Source: Ruminococcus flavefaciens MA2007 | Lineage (GTDB): Bacteria; Bacillota; Clostridia; Oscillospirales; Ruminococcaceae | Direction: 5' to 3' | Assembly: GCF_000621845.1 (NCBI RefSeq) | Contig: NZ_JHXF01000006.1 | Span: 62,001-126,000, forward strand | DNA: 64,000 bases | Part shown: piece by piece, positions 34,527-43,985 of the stretch | How positions within the stretch are numbered: position 1 is the first letter of the stretch | Layout: every line of letters begins with the position of its first letter | Position numbers and translations under genes: made by a program | The notes under the pieces: model-generated | The model's input: only the letters and a program-made list of their open reading frames with translations | Database searches by the model: none | Told to the model about the DNA's origin: nothing

Positions 34527-35303
34527 ATGAGTACGATCAAAGAGCTGTATGCTTACAGACAGATGATATTCAGCCTTGTGAAAAAGGACCTCCGCGGACG
34601 CTACAAGGGCTCGGTGCTGGGCTTTTTGTGGACGTTCATCAATCCGCTTTTCCAGCTGATAGTCTACACGATAGTTTTCTCTAAGATACTTCGCAACGAT
34701 ATACCGAGGTATTACCTTTACCTCTTCGTTGCGCTGATACCGTGGATATTCTTCTCCTCCTCCATAACGGTGGGAGCAGCGTCCATTATATCACAGAAAG
34801 ATCTCGTAAAGAAGATATACTTCCCGCGAATGGTAATCCCCATATCCTATGTGACCAGCTGCTTTGTGAATATGCTGCTGTGCTTCATAGTCATATTTGC
34901 GGTGATAATAGTAACGGGAGCAGGTGTGAACTTCCTTGCGCTGCTGACTCTGCCTGTGATAATGATAGTGGAGTATATATTCGCCCTCGGTATGGCGATG
35001 ATAGCTTCGGCGGTAACGGTCTATTTCAGGGACTTGGAGCATATCCTCGGCATTGTTGCAATGGCGTGGATGTATCTTACCCCCGTAGTTTACTCCAAGA
35101 AGATAGTCCCTGACAGGTATCTGCCGCTGTTCAATCTCAACCCCATGACGCATATCATCGACTGCTACAGGACGGTGCTCTATGAAAAGCAGGTACCCGA
35201 CCTGACAGCGCTTCTCTGGGCGGCAGGTCTGGGAGTATTCTTCCTTGTATTCGGCGCATTCGTATTCAACAAGCTTCAAAGGCATTTTGCGGAGGAACTC
35301 TGA
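34527..35303 (+). CDS. wzm: ABC-2 type polysaccharide exporter, membrane subunit
   Basis: Membrane half of a Wzm/Wzt (TagGH-like) exporter that moves complete lipid-linked glycans across the membrane. The 259-residue protein starts MSTIKELYAYRQMIFSLVKKDLRGRYKGS, the interface helix typical of the family, followed by six membrane segments. AAGGAG lies 7 bases before ATG 34527, so this start is preferred to the open frame from 34467, which would begin near the transcript start. The stop overlaps the wzt start (TGATG). Confidence 0.93.
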   Translation: MSTIKELYAYRQMIFSLVKKDLRGRYKGSVLGFLWTFINPLFQLIVYTIVFSKILRNDIPRYYLYLFVALIPWIFFSSSITVGAASIISQKDLVKKIYFPRMVIPISYVTSCFVNMLLCFIVIFAVIIVTGAGVNFLALLTLPVIMIVEYIFALGMAMIASAVTVYFRDLEHILGIVAMAWMYLTPVVYSKKIVPDRYLPLFNLNPMTHIIDCYRTVLYEKQVPDLTALLWAAGLGVFFLVFGAFVFNKLQRHFAEEL

Positions 35304-36529
35304 TGGCAGAAAATGATATCGCAATAGAGGTCAGAAACGTGACCAAGAGCTTCAAGGTGTACCTCGACAAGGGTGCTCAGCTGAAAGAGCGCCTGTTGTT
35401 CCGCAAGCGCAGCCGCTATGAGGAGCGCAAGGTGCTCCGCGGTATAAGCTTTGACGTAAAAAAAGGCGAAGCCATAGGACTTATCGGTCACAACGGCTGC
35501 GGCAAGAGCACCACGCTGAAGCTTCTTACAAGGATAATGTATCCCGACGAGGGAACTATAAAGCTGAAAGGCAGAGTTTCCAGCCTTATCGAGCTGGGAG
35601 CAGGCTTTCACCCCGATATGAGCGGCAGGGAGAACATCTACACCAATGCGGCTATATTCGGACTTACCAAAAAGGAAATAGACGCCCGTATCAAGGATAT
35701 AGTGGACTTTTCGGAGCTTGCCGAGTTCATCGACAACCCCGTCCGCACCTATTCCTCGGGTATGTATATGCGACTGGCATTCTCGGTAGCTATAAATGTT
35801 GACGCAGACGTGCTCCTTATCGACGAGATACTCGCCGTGGGCGACGCCAATTTCCAGACCAAGTGCTTCAACAAGCTAAAGGAGATAAAGGCGCAGGGCA
35901 CTACTATAGTAATAGTATCCCACGCCCTCGGACAGATAGAGCAGATATGCGACCGCGCTATATGGATACACGAGGGACTTATCAAGGCAGAGGGACCTCC
36001 CAAGGAGATAGACCTTGAATACCTTGATTATATGAGCAGAAAAATGCAGGAAAAGAACAAGTCCGAAAGCGATACGGAGGAGGTCTCCGAGGAGGAGACA
36101 GGAAAGCGCTGGGGCAGCGGAGAGGTGCGTATAAAAAAGGTGCGCTCCTTTGCGGCTGACGGCAGCGAGCAGAAGACCTTCCGCACAGGCGAGGACATAA
36201 GGCTCAGTATCGACTATACCGTGAAAAAGCCCGTAAAGGACGCGGTATTCGGCTTCGGAGTCTTTGACATGAACGGTATACAGTGCTACGGCACCAATAC
36301 CCGTATAGACAAGCAGCCCGACATAACTATCAGCGAAAACGGTACGGCGGAGATACTGATGAAAAACGTTGAGCTCCTTGCAGGCGAGTACAATATCGAC
36401 ATCGCCATAGAGCAGGGCGAAGGCATACCAATTGACTATTTCCGTCAGGCATACAGGATACAGATGATATCGGCAATGGGCGATGTGGGAGTTTCCCGCA
36501 TCGAACACACATGGAAGCTCAAGAGGTAA
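35303..36529 (+). CDS. wzt: Polysaccharide exporter ATPase with C-terminal glycan-binding domain
   Basis: The ATPase half of the exporter, 408 residues. The N-terminal ABC domain has the P-loop GHNGCGKST at 62-70, signature YSSGMYMRLAFS and Walker B VLLIDE. A charged linker (KNKSESDTEEVSEEE) leads to a C-terminal beta-rich domain of about 130 residues (from about 270), like the Wzt C-terminal domain that in E. coli O9a binds the modified end of the glycan. Such a domain implies that the chain end is marked before export. The following gene encodes a methyltransferase, a fitting source for the mark. Confidence 0.92.
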   Translation: MAENDIAIEVRNVTKSFKVYLDKGAQLKERLLFRKRSRYEERKVLRGISFDVKKGEAIGLIGHNGCGKSTTLKLLTRIMYPDEGTIKLKGRVSSLIELGAGFHPDMSGRENIYTNAAIFGLTKKEIDARIKDIVDFSELAEFIDNPVRTYSSGMYMRLAFSVAINVDADVLLIDEILAVGDANFQTKCFNKLKEIKAQGTTIVIVSHALGQIEQICDRAIWIHEGLIKAEGPPKEIDLEYLDYMSRKMQEKNKSESDTEEVSEEETGKRWGSGEVRIKKVRSFAADGSEQKTFRTGEDIRLSIDYTVKKPVKDAVFGFGVFDMNGIQCYGTNTRIDKQPDITISENGTAEILMKNVELLAGEYNIDIAIEQGEGIPIDYFRQAYRIQMISAMGDVGVSRIEHTWKLKR

Positions 36530-36532
36530 AAA

Positions 36533-37549
36533 ATGAGTAATATATCGCAGTTTATAGACAGTATAAAAAATCAGAAGGGTATCAAGGGTGTGCTGAAAAG
36601 AAAGCTTTTCGGCTGGCTTTTTGCCGGCTTGGAGGCAGCAGACAGAGATATCGCCAATGTGCAGACAAGTGATGAATTGAGAAAGGACTTTGAGGCTGCC
36701 TGCGTCAATCTCAGGAACAACAATGCCCTCATAGAAAGGCTCATCAGCGAGGAGGAATTCCTCAAGAGCAAGCTTGGCTCTGTGGAAAAGAAGCTGAAAG
36801 CAGCTCCCGTGCAGACGAGCAATGAGGGAGCTGTACAGACCGTACAGCCTGCGGCTGAGAGCAGCGGCTCGGATTACGATGATATCGACTATTTCGACTT
36901 CGAGAACCACTTCCGCGGCTCTATCGAGAGCATCAAGAAATCTCAGGAGTTCTACCTCAAATACTACCGCGGCAAGAAAAAGGTAGTGGATATCGGCTGC
37001 GGCAGGGGAGAATTTCTCTCACTCATGCAGGATAACGGCATAGCTGTCGAGGGCGTGGATATCTATGAGCCCTATACCGAATACTGCAATTCCAAGGGAC
37101 TGAAAGCCACCTGCGCCGACGGCTGCGACTTCCTCGAAAAGACCGAGGGCGTTGACGGCATATTCGTGGGACAGGTAGTTGAGCACCTTAAACCTCATCA
37201 GATAATACGCCTGTGCAATACTGCATATGAGCGCCTTGAAGTCGGCGGCTGTATCATCATGGAGACGCCGAACCCCACATCGCTGTCCATATATACAAAT
37301 GCATTCTACATCGATCCCTCACATATAAAGCCTGTTCACCCTTTGACGCTGCAATATTACCTTGAAAAGGCAGGCTTCAGGGACATCGAGATAATATATA
37401 CCGAAAGCAGCAGACCGCCCTTTGAGATACCTCCTCTGAAATTGGCAGACGGAGAAAATACGGCTGAATTCAATGAGGCGATGAAGCGCGTATCCGACAT
37501 GATATTCGGAAGTCAGGATTACGCGGCAGTAGCCGTAAAGAAAGGATAA
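36533..37549 (+). CDS. Coiled-coil class I SAM methyltransferase, candidate glycan-capping enzyme
   Basis: A 338-residue protein in two parts. Residues 1-125 have an amphipathic segment (GVLKRKLFGWLFAGL), a helical charged stretch likely to be coiled coil (about 45-95), and an acidic linker. Residues about 125-338 are a class I methyltransferase with KVVDIGCGRGEF as SAM loop, VEGVDIY, and VGQVVEHL. Four bases separate it from wzt. In ABC-exported O-antigens a WbdD-type methyltransferase with coiled coil sets chain length and makes the end recognised by Wzt; the same role is inferred here. No kinase domain is present. Methylation of a sugar within the repeat is the alternative. Confidence 0.8.
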   Translation: MSNISQFIDSIKNQKGIKGVLKRKLFGWLFAGLEAADRDIANVQTSDELRKDFEAACVNLRNNNALIERLISEEEFLKSKLGSVEKKLKAAPVQTSNEGAVQTVQPAAESSGSDYDDIDYFDFENHFRGSIESIKKSQEFYLKYYRGKKKVVDIGCGRGEFLSLMQDNGIAVEGVDIYEPYTEYCNSKGLKATCADGCDFLEKTEGVDGIFVGQVVEHLKPHQIIRLCNTAYERLEVGGCIIMETPNPTSLSIYTNAFYIDPSHIKPVHPLTLQYYLEKAGFRDIEIIYTESSRPPFEIPPLKLADGENTAEFNEAMKRVSDMIFGSQDYAAVAVKKG

Positions 37550-37552
37550 ATC

Positions 37553-38008
37553 ATGGAAAACGGAAGTATAAATATAGAAGAGATAATGGCTGAGATAAAG
37601 CAGAAGATAAAGGAGCAGGGACTTACTGTGGATATGCTCAGCTTTGAGGACGTTCCCTACAAGAAGAACGCTCAGAGCGGCTCTGCCTCAGAGGCTCTCG
37701 ACTATATCAGCACACATTACTATATACAGCCCTATAAGGAGCTTCAGGGAAACGGCATAAAGGTGTTCTTCAAGAAAGTCCTCCGCAAGCTGATGAAGTT
37801 CTACGTAGAGCCCGTCGTATTTGAGCAGAATGACTTCAACGCAAATGCGGTCACAGTCATCAAGTCTCTCACAGAGAACAAGTCCGCTGATATGAGCAGC
37901 AAGGTGGAGGCTATGGAGCTCGCCCACAAGGAGCTCATGATACGTCTTGACAAGCTGGAGCGCGAAAATGCGGAGCTCCGCAGCAGGCTTAACGGAGAGA
38001 GCAAGTAA
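37553..38008 (+). CDS. Small amphipathic/coiled-coil protein of the glycan operon
   Basis: A 151-residue protein without a catalytic domain. It opens with GSINIEEIMAEIKQKIKEQG, has an amphipathic basic stretch IKVFFKKVLRKLMKFYVEPVVFEQNDFN (about 69-97) and ends in a coiled coil (about 115-150). The same middle module is often found at the front of glycan methyltransferases and glycosyltransferases, where it probably binds the membrane. Here it stands alone right after the methyltransferase, so it may be a separated membrane-anchoring or length-measuring part of that enzyme. The stop overlaps the next gene by one base. Confidence 0.7.
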   Translation: MENGSINIEEIMAEIKQKIKEQGLTVDMLSFEDVPYKKNAQSGSASEALDYISTHYYIQPYKELQGNGIKVFFKKVLRKLMKFYVEPVVFEQNDFNANAVTVIKSLTENKSADMSSKVEAMELAHKELMIRLDKLERENAELRSRLNGESK

Positions 38009-39081
38009 TGAGAGTAGTTCAGATACTGCCTACCCTTTCATTCGGCGACGGCGTAGGAAATGACGCGATAGCACTTAAAGAGATAATCGGCAAAATGGGC
38101 TATTCCACTGACATCTACGCCGAGAATATAGACAAGAGACTTCCCGAGGGCACAGCTATAAAGGCTGACAAGCTCCGCGACCTGAAAAAGGACGACGTGC
38201 TCATATACCACAAGTCTACAGGTACGGACTTATCCTTTAAAATAGACAATTACAAGTGCCGCAGGGTAATGATATACCACAATATCACTCCTCCCGATTT
38301 CTTCCGCCCCTACAGCGCTTCGGCTACACAGCTCACGGAGTACGGCTACAAGGGCGTTGAGTACCTTCGCGACAAAATGGACTATGTTCTTGCGGTGTCG
38401 GAGTACAACAAGTCGGAGCTTATCAGAATGGGCTATACCTGCAAGATAGACATAAGCCCCTCGCTGACAAAGTTTGAGGACTATGAGCAGGCTCCCGACG
38501 ATGCTACCATGAAGAAGTACCGCGACGGCAAGAAAAACATCATATTCGTGGGGAGAATAGCTCCCAACAAGAAGCAGGAAAACATTATACGCGCTTACTG
38601 CTGCTACAGGAAGCTCAACCCGAATTCGAGACTTATACTTGTAGGCTCGGCAAACGGCATGGAGAACTACAACGAGCGCCTTGTGAAGTATGTCAAGGCT
38701 CTCGGGCTCAGCGACGATGTTATCTTCACGGGACATATCAAGTTCAGCGAGATACTGGCGTATTACCACATTGCCGACGCTTTTCTCTGCATGAGCGAGC
38801 ACGAGGGACTGTGCGTACCGCTGGTTGAATCCATGTTCTTCGGCGTGCCCATAATCGCATACAATACCAGCGCTATCGGCGAGACTCTCGGCGGCAGCGG
38901 TATACTTCTTGACGATAACGATCCCGTATTCACGGCGGCAGTCATGGACAGACTGCTCACCGACGACAAGCTCCGCGAGAGCGTCATCGAGGGACAGCGC
39001 AAGAGACTGGAATACTTTTCATACGAGAGACTCAGCAATATATTCGAGACAAAGCTGAAAGCCTTTATTGAAGGCAAATAA
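38008..39081 (+). CDS. Glycosyltransferase family 4
   Basis: A 357-residue GT-B enzyme beginning MRVVQILPTLSFGDGVGNDAIALKE, with IIFVGRIAPNKKQENII at the domain junction and the EX7E motif in SEHEGLCVPLVESM. It is expected to extend the lipid-linked glycan in the cytoplasm. Donor and linkage are unknown. Start overlaps the preceding stop (TAATG); the next gene begins 22 bases later. Confidence 0.88.
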   Translation: MRVVQILPTLSFGDGVGNDAIALKEIIGKMGYSTDIYAENIDKRLPEGTAIKADKLRDLKKDDVLIYHKSTGTDLSFKIDNYKCRRVMIYHNITPPDFFRPYSASATQLTEYGYKGVEYLRDKMDYVLAVSEYNKSELIRMGYTCKIDISPSLTKFEDYEQAPDDATMKKYRDGKKNIIFVGRIAPNKKQENIIRAYCCYRKLNPNSRLILVGSANGMENYNERLVKYVKALGLSDDVIFTGHIKFSEILAYYHIADAFLCMSEHEGLCVPLVESMFFGVPIIAYNTSAIGETLGGSGILLDDNDPVFTAAVMDRLLTDDKLRESVIEGQRKRLEYFSYERLSNIFETKLKAFIEGK

Positions 39082-39103
39082 GCTGCCTGATAAGGATACT
39101 GAA

Positions 39104-40309
39104 ATGAAAAAAATTGGATTTGTTATCCCGTGGTACGGAGAAAATATCCCGGGCGGAGCTGAAATGGAGCTCCGCGAGGTCACAGACCACCTCCATGCGG
39201 CGGGAGTTGACCTTGAGATACTGTCCACCTGCATAAAGGACGCAGGTTCGGACTGGAGCGAGAATTACAACAAAGAGGGCGCGGAAAAGACCTCAAAGGG
39301 CATCACCGTAAGGCGCTTCAAGGTAGAAAAGCGCGATACTGCGGCTTTTGACGCAGTGAACGCAAAGCTTATGAAGGGACACCGCATTACTCCTGCGGAG
39401 GAGGATATCTTTCTGTCGGAAATGGTGAACTGTCCTCAGCTTTATGCCTATATGCAGGAGCACAGCGAGGAGTACTCCCTCTTTGTGTTCATACCATATC
39501 TGCTGTGTACAGCCTACAACGGCGCTAAGCTCTTCCCGAAGAAGTCGGTATTCATACCCTGCTTCCACGACGAGGCTTACGCCTATATCAGCCGTTATAA
39601 GGAGCTCTTCCCTCAGACCGCAGGCATGATATTCAATGCCCGTCCCGAGGCGGAGCTTGCCGAGAGACTTTTCGGCTTCTCACAGAGCGGCACAAAGACC
39701 ATAGTCATGGGCATTGGCATGGATACGGGGATAGTTCCCGACGGAGAGGCTTTCCGCAAGAAGTTCGGCATTGACAGCCCCTTTATCATATACGCTGGAC
39801 GCAAGGACGAGGGCAAGAACGTCCACACCCTTGTGAAGTACTTCTCGGAGTACATCAAGCGCCGCGATACCGACTTAAAGCTTGTCCTCATCGGCGGCGG
39901 AAGCATAGAGCTCCCTGCTGATCTGGTGAAGCAGAAGCGCATAATAGACCTTGGCTTCGTGGACAAGCAGGACAAGTACAACGGACAGGGTGCGGCAGAG
40001 TTCCTCTGTCAGCCCTCACGCAACGAGAGCTTCTCCCTTGTCATCATGGAGAGCTGGCTCTGCGGACGTCCCGTGCTGGTGCACAGCGGCTGTCCCGTAA
40101 CGCGGAATTTCGTATCCGAGTCCAACGGCGGCCTTTATTTCGGGGACTATTTCGAGTTTGAGGGCTGTACGGACTGGTATCTTGCCAACAGGGACAAGGC
40201 AAAGCAAATGGGAATAAACGGCGGAGAATACGTCCGCAGCAATTTCGCATGGGACGTTATAGTTGAAAAGTACAGGAAGTTTTTCAGAGAGGTCATCGGA
40301 GAAGAATGA
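39104..40309 (+). CDS. Glycosyltransferase family 4
   Basis: A 401-residue GT-B enzyme: MKKIGFVIPWYGENIPGGAEMELRE at the acceptor domain, FIIYAGRKDEGKN at the hinge, and the donor-domain pattern RNESFSLVIMESWLCGRPVLV. The frame is open from 39068 inside the previous gene, but AAGGA lies 8 bases before ATG 39104. It is closely related in layout to the next gene, with shared ends (SNGGLYF, YFEFEG), so the two probably arose by duplication. It overlaps its neighbour by 4 bases. Confidence 0.87.
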   Translation: MKKIGFVIPWYGENIPGGAEMELREVTDHLHAAGVDLEILSTCIKDAGSDWSENYNKEGAEKTSKGITVRRFKVEKRDTAAFDAVNAKLMKGHRITPAEEDIFLSEMVNCPQLYAYMQEHSEEYSLFVFIPYLLCTAYNGAKLFPKKSVFIPCFHDEAYAYISRYKELFPQTAGMIFNARPEAELAERLFGFSQSGTKTIVMGIGMDTGIVPDGEAFRKKFGIDSPFIIYAGRKDEGKNVHTLVKYFSEYIKRRDTDLKLVLIGGGSIELPADLVKQKRIIDLGFVDKQDKYNGQGAAEFLCQPSRNESFSLVIMESWLCGRPVLVHSGCPVTRNFVSESNGGLYFGDYFEFEGCTDWYLANRDKAKQMGINGGEYVRSNFAWDVIVEKYRKFFREVIGEE

Positions 40310-41490
40310 AAAGGATAGCGCTTGTAAATCAGAGATACGGACTTGAAGTAAACGGCGGCTCGGAATACTATACCCGTCTTATCGCAGAGCGCCTTGCTTC
40401 TGAATTTGAGGTGGACGTCATAACCACAAAGGCTCTGGAATACACCACATGGGAGAATTACTACAAAGCCGACGAGGAGGACATAAACGGAGTACACGTT
40501 CTACGTTTTCCTGTTGAGAAGCTCCGCGCAAAGGATTTCAACGAATTCAACGGCAGGTACCTCAATTCTGGCGTTGCAAACTACAATACCGAGACAGAGG
40601 AAAAGTGGTTCGAGAAGCAGGGACCTTATGCCCCTGCGGCTATAAACTATATCCGCGAAAACAAGGATAAGTACGACATTTTCATCTTCGTGACCTATCT
40701 CTACTACCTCACCGTAAAGGGACTTCCCGAGGTGGCTGAAAAGTCCATACTCATACCCACAGCCCACGAGGAGCCCTTCATACATTTCAAGACCTATGAG
40801 AACTTTTTCAAGCTCCCTAAAGCCTTCGTTTTCCTCACAGACGAGGAAAAGGCGCTGGTACAGGGACTTTTTGACTGTAAGGACAAGCCCTGCCGCGTAA
40901 TGGGCACGGGCGTTGAGGTGCCCTGCGAGCCCGATGAAGCAGGCTTCCGCAGCAAATACGGCATAGAGGGCGACTACATCATATACGTGGGACGTATCGA
41001 CGAGGGCAAATGCTGTCCCGAGTTTTTCAGGTACTTTCAGGAGTACAAAAAGCGCCGTCCCGACAGCGGTCTCAAGCTTGTCCTAATGGGCAAGCCCGTC
41101 TGCGAGATACCCAAGGACAAGGACATCATGAGTCTGGGCTTTGTCAGCGAGGAGGATAAATTCAGCGGCATATTAGGCGCAAAGTGCCTTGTGCTGCCCT
41201 CTGCTTTCGAGAGCCTTTCCATATCCGTGCTTGAAGCTATGACGCTTTCCGTGCCAGTTATCGTAAACGGCGTGTGCGAGGTGCTGAAAGGTCACTGCGT
41301 AAAGAGCAACGGCGGACTTTACTATACAAACTATTTTGAATTTGAGGGCGTACTGGACTATGTTTTCTCTCACCCCGAGGAATACGGCATAATGCGCAGA
41401 AATGCAAAAGCCTACATCGACAGCAACTATCGCTGGGAAGTCATAATGCGCAATTTCAGTGAGATGATAAACCATATCTGTGAGGAGTGA
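40306..41490 (+). CDS. Glycosyltransferase family 4
   Basis: A 394-residue paralogue of the preceding enzyme. It begins MKRIALVNQRYGLEVNGGSEYYTR, has YIIYVGRIDEGKCCPEF and the EX7E region SAFESLSISVLEAMTLSVPV, then SNGGLYYTNYFEFEG. The start overlaps the previous stop codon (ATGA), so the two are made in equal amounts. Sugar specificity is unknown. Confidence 0.87.
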   Translation: MKRIALVNQRYGLEVNGGSEYYTRLIAERLASEFEVDVITTKALEYTTWENYYKADEEDINGVHVLRFPVEKLRAKDFNEFNGRYLNSGVANYNTETEEKWFEKQGPYAPAAINYIRENKDKYDIFIFVTYLYYLTVKGLPEVAEKSILIPTAHEEPFIHFKTYENFFKLPKAFVFLTDEEKALVQGLFDCKDKPCRVMGTGVEVPCEPDEAGFRSKYGIEGDYIIYVGRIDEGKCCPEFFRYFQEYKKRRPDSGLKLVLMGKPVCEIPKDKDIMSLGFVSEEDKFSGILGAKCLVLPSAFESLSISVLEAMTLSVPVIVNGVCEVLKGHCVKSNGGLYYTNYFEFEGVLDYVFSHPEEYGIMRRNAKAYIDSNYRWEVIMRNFSEMINHICEE

Positions 41491-41499
41491 ATGTAATAA

Positions 41500-43968
41500 A
41501 TGATATTTTCAGCGGTCTGCTTGGTGGGAATGGTATTTGCCATACTGAGCACTGTTATCTGGTTTAAGAAGAAAAACATCATAGAAGCTGTGACAATGGG
41601 CGTGATAATGTGGTTCTTTGCCCATATATTCGCAAGCATGGGACTCTTTGTCATTGACAGATACACTGTTTCCCGAGCAGGCGCAGGAGCTGCGCTGATA
41701 TGCGGAGCTGTCCTCGGTCTGGTGCTGTTCCTTGACAAGGGAAAATTTTTCCGCAAAAGACATACCGTTGGTCATGAGTTCTCCGTAAAGGATATGCTCA
41801 TACCAATAATTATAGCCGTTCTTGCGATACCCTTTGTGTCACAGAAGAATTACTTCTTCGGCATGGGACAGGACGAGGGCGTTTATCAGACGCAGGCGAT
41901 ACTCTTTATGAACGGCGATACCAAGCGCCAGAAAACTCTTGAAGAGTACTACGACCTTACCACCGAACAGGAAAGGGAAGCCTTTGCGTACAACGCCAAG
42001 CACCACCTTGCAGGCTTTGATATACAGCCCGAGGATTACCCCGATACCGTGTATGACAGGAGCAAGGGACCTGCTTCGGGTATAATCCACGGTATCCCCA
42101 CATATTCCTCACTTCTTGCCACATGGGGCAAGCTTTTCGGAATGGAGCATATGCAGGATTTCGAGACCATACTTTATGTGTGCCTGATATTCCTGATGTA
42201 CTTCATAAGCCGCAATATGAAGCTGAAGGAGACTACCGCCGCCTGCGTATGCGCAGCCTCGGCGCTTGCTCCCGTTGTGATATGGGTTGCAAAGTCGTCC
42301 CTTACGGAAATGCTCCTTGCGCTTATCCCTGCGGTGTTCCTGTACTTTATGACAGACGAGGATTATCCCGAACATAAATGGCTGTCGGTGATACCTGTAG
42401 CGGTATTCGGCTGCTATCACGTTTCGCTTTACACCATGATACCCATGTTCGTGATGATATACGGCGGAATGTACGTATTCACCCGTCAGCGCCAGTTCGC
42501 AGTGCTCCTGCCTGTTACCATAGCAGGATACTTCGCAAGCTACCTGATGATGAGACACGTACAGCCGATGTATACCATGAACAATTACAGTCCGCTGTTT
42601 GTGGGCGGAATAACAGTACACGACATAACTACAGTTGTAATTATCGGCTCTGCTGCGGCATTTGCTGCTTCTCTGATATTCATTGCTGTAGTAAAAAAGC
42701 GCACCAAGCAGAACTTCAATCCTGCAAGATTCACAAGAAAGGCTTCGGAATCAAAGCTTTTCCGCAATCTTCTGAGGGTAATGCTCATTATCCCCGCTGC
42801 ATTTATAGCTGTTAAGGCGCTGCTCAGCTTCGACAGCTGGGAGTACCTCAATCACCTCACACTGTGGGGCTTTGCAGGCTGTACGGGACTCATACTTTTC
42901 CCTCTCGGTCTGATACTTGCCTTTGTGAACGTAAAGTTTTTTGCCGAGCGTCAGCAGAGACTTGTGCTGTTCATAATGTTCTTCTACTGCATACTTGTTT
43001 ATTCGGCGTTCCTGCGCTATCAGATACAGCATTATTACTACTATTCACGTTATCTTGCACCTTTCATACCTGTTGCGGTGCTGTTCTGCGCGTCTGCGGC
43101 AGACCGCTTCGGCGGAAAGCTGCTTATCCCCGTAACTGCTGTGGGACTGCTTTATATAGCCCCCTTTGACGCATATCTTATGGGACACAAGGACGATTCG
43201 CGCATAGAGTGGAGCATACTTGAGGATATCGCTGATTTCGGCGGAGAAAACGATTGTATCGTGATATCTCCTAAGTACACCACGAAGCTCTGGCTGCCTG
43301 TGCGCTCTATGACAGGAGCAAAGGTAGTCCCCGAGGACGAGAACGACGCAGGTCAGATAGACAGACTTGCGGCAAGATACGGCAGAGTCCTTGTGCTCAC
43401 CGAGAAAATGATGGACGACGAGGACTTCTCAATAATGTATTCAAACAGAATGCACAGCATAGAGGACGACCTCAACCACAGAGGCAGGATAGTTCCTTTC
43501 TCAAAGCATTTCATCACCTATGATGACGACATAAGGATATATTCCTACGACAAGTACAGATTCATGTACACTGCCGCAGGAGATTACGCGAAAATGAGCG
43601 GAGTATCAGGTCTTGAGACTTATTTCTGCTGGACAGACAGCGAAGAGGCTCAGATAGAGTGCGGACTTTACCCCGGCGATTATGATGTAACATTGGAGCT
43701 TGGCTGCGAAATGCCCCTTGAAGCAATGGGCGTGAACGAGGTAAAGGTAACGATGCTCCTTAACGGCAAGGAGATAGGCACGGATACGATAACTGCTGAA
43801 AACAACGGTCAGCCGCTCCATTTCAGCGCAGATGAGGAACAGGTCAGGGAAGGCGAGAACATACTGACCATATGCTGTCCGCTGTGGAAGGCGGCGCTTT
43901 CAAATCCTGTTGACACACGTGAACTGGGAGTACCTGTAAAGTCAGTCCGCTTTTCGTCGGCTGCATAA
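41500..43968 (+). CDS. GT-C type membrane glycosyltransferase
   Basis: An 822-residue membrane protein with about 12 or more hydrophobic segments in residues 1-560 and a soluble extracytoplasmic C-terminal domain of about 260 residues. The first large loop carries the acidic pair D125-E126 in FGMGQDEGVYQTQ, the usual catalytic motif of GT-C enzymes that use polyprenyl-phosphate sugars. It would add sugars to the exported glycan on the outer face. The next gene encodes a GT2 enzyme that could make its donor. The C-terminal domain looks beta-rich and may bind the glycan. Confidence 0.8.
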   Translation: MIFSAVCLVGMVFAILSTVIWFKKKNIIEAVTMGVIMWFFAHIFASMGLFVIDRYTVSRAGAGAALICGAVLGLVLFLDKGKFFRKRHTVGHEFSVKDMLIPIIIAVLAIPFVSQKNYFFGMGQDEGVYQTQAILFMNGDTKRQKTLEEYYDLTTEQEREAFAYNAKHHLAGFDIQPEDYPDTVYDRSKGPASGIIHGIPTYSSLLATWGKLFGMEHMQDFETILYVCLIFLMYFISRNMKLKETTAACVCAASALAPVVIWVAKSSLTEMLLALIPAVFLYFMTDEDYPEHKWLSVIPVAVFGCYHVSLYTMIPMFVMIYGGMYVFTRQRQFAVLLPVTIAGYFASYLMMRHVQPMYTMNNYSPLFVGGITVHDITTVVIIGSAAAFAASLIFIAVVKKRTKQNFNPARFTRKASESKLFRNLLRVMLIIPAAFIAVKALLSFDSWEYLNHLTLWGFAGCTGLILFPLGLILAFVNVKFFAERQQRLVLFIMFFYCILVYSAFLRYQIQHYYYYSRYLAPFIPVAVLFCASAADRFGGKLLIPVTAVGLLYIAPFDAYLMGHKDDSRIEWSILEDIADFGGENDCIVISPKYTTKLWLPVRSMTGAKVVPEDENDAGQIDRLAARYGRVLVLTEKMMDDEDFSIMYSNRMHSIEDDLNHRGRIVPFSKHFITYDDDIRIYSYDKYRFMYTAAGDYAKMSGVSGLETYFCWTDSEEAQIECGLYPGDYDVTLELGCEMPLEAMGVNEVKVTMLLNGKEIGTDTITAENNGQPLHFSADEEQVREGENILTICCPLWKAALSNPVDTRELGVPVKSVRFSSAA

Positions 43969-43985
43969 AGAAAGGATATGAAAAT

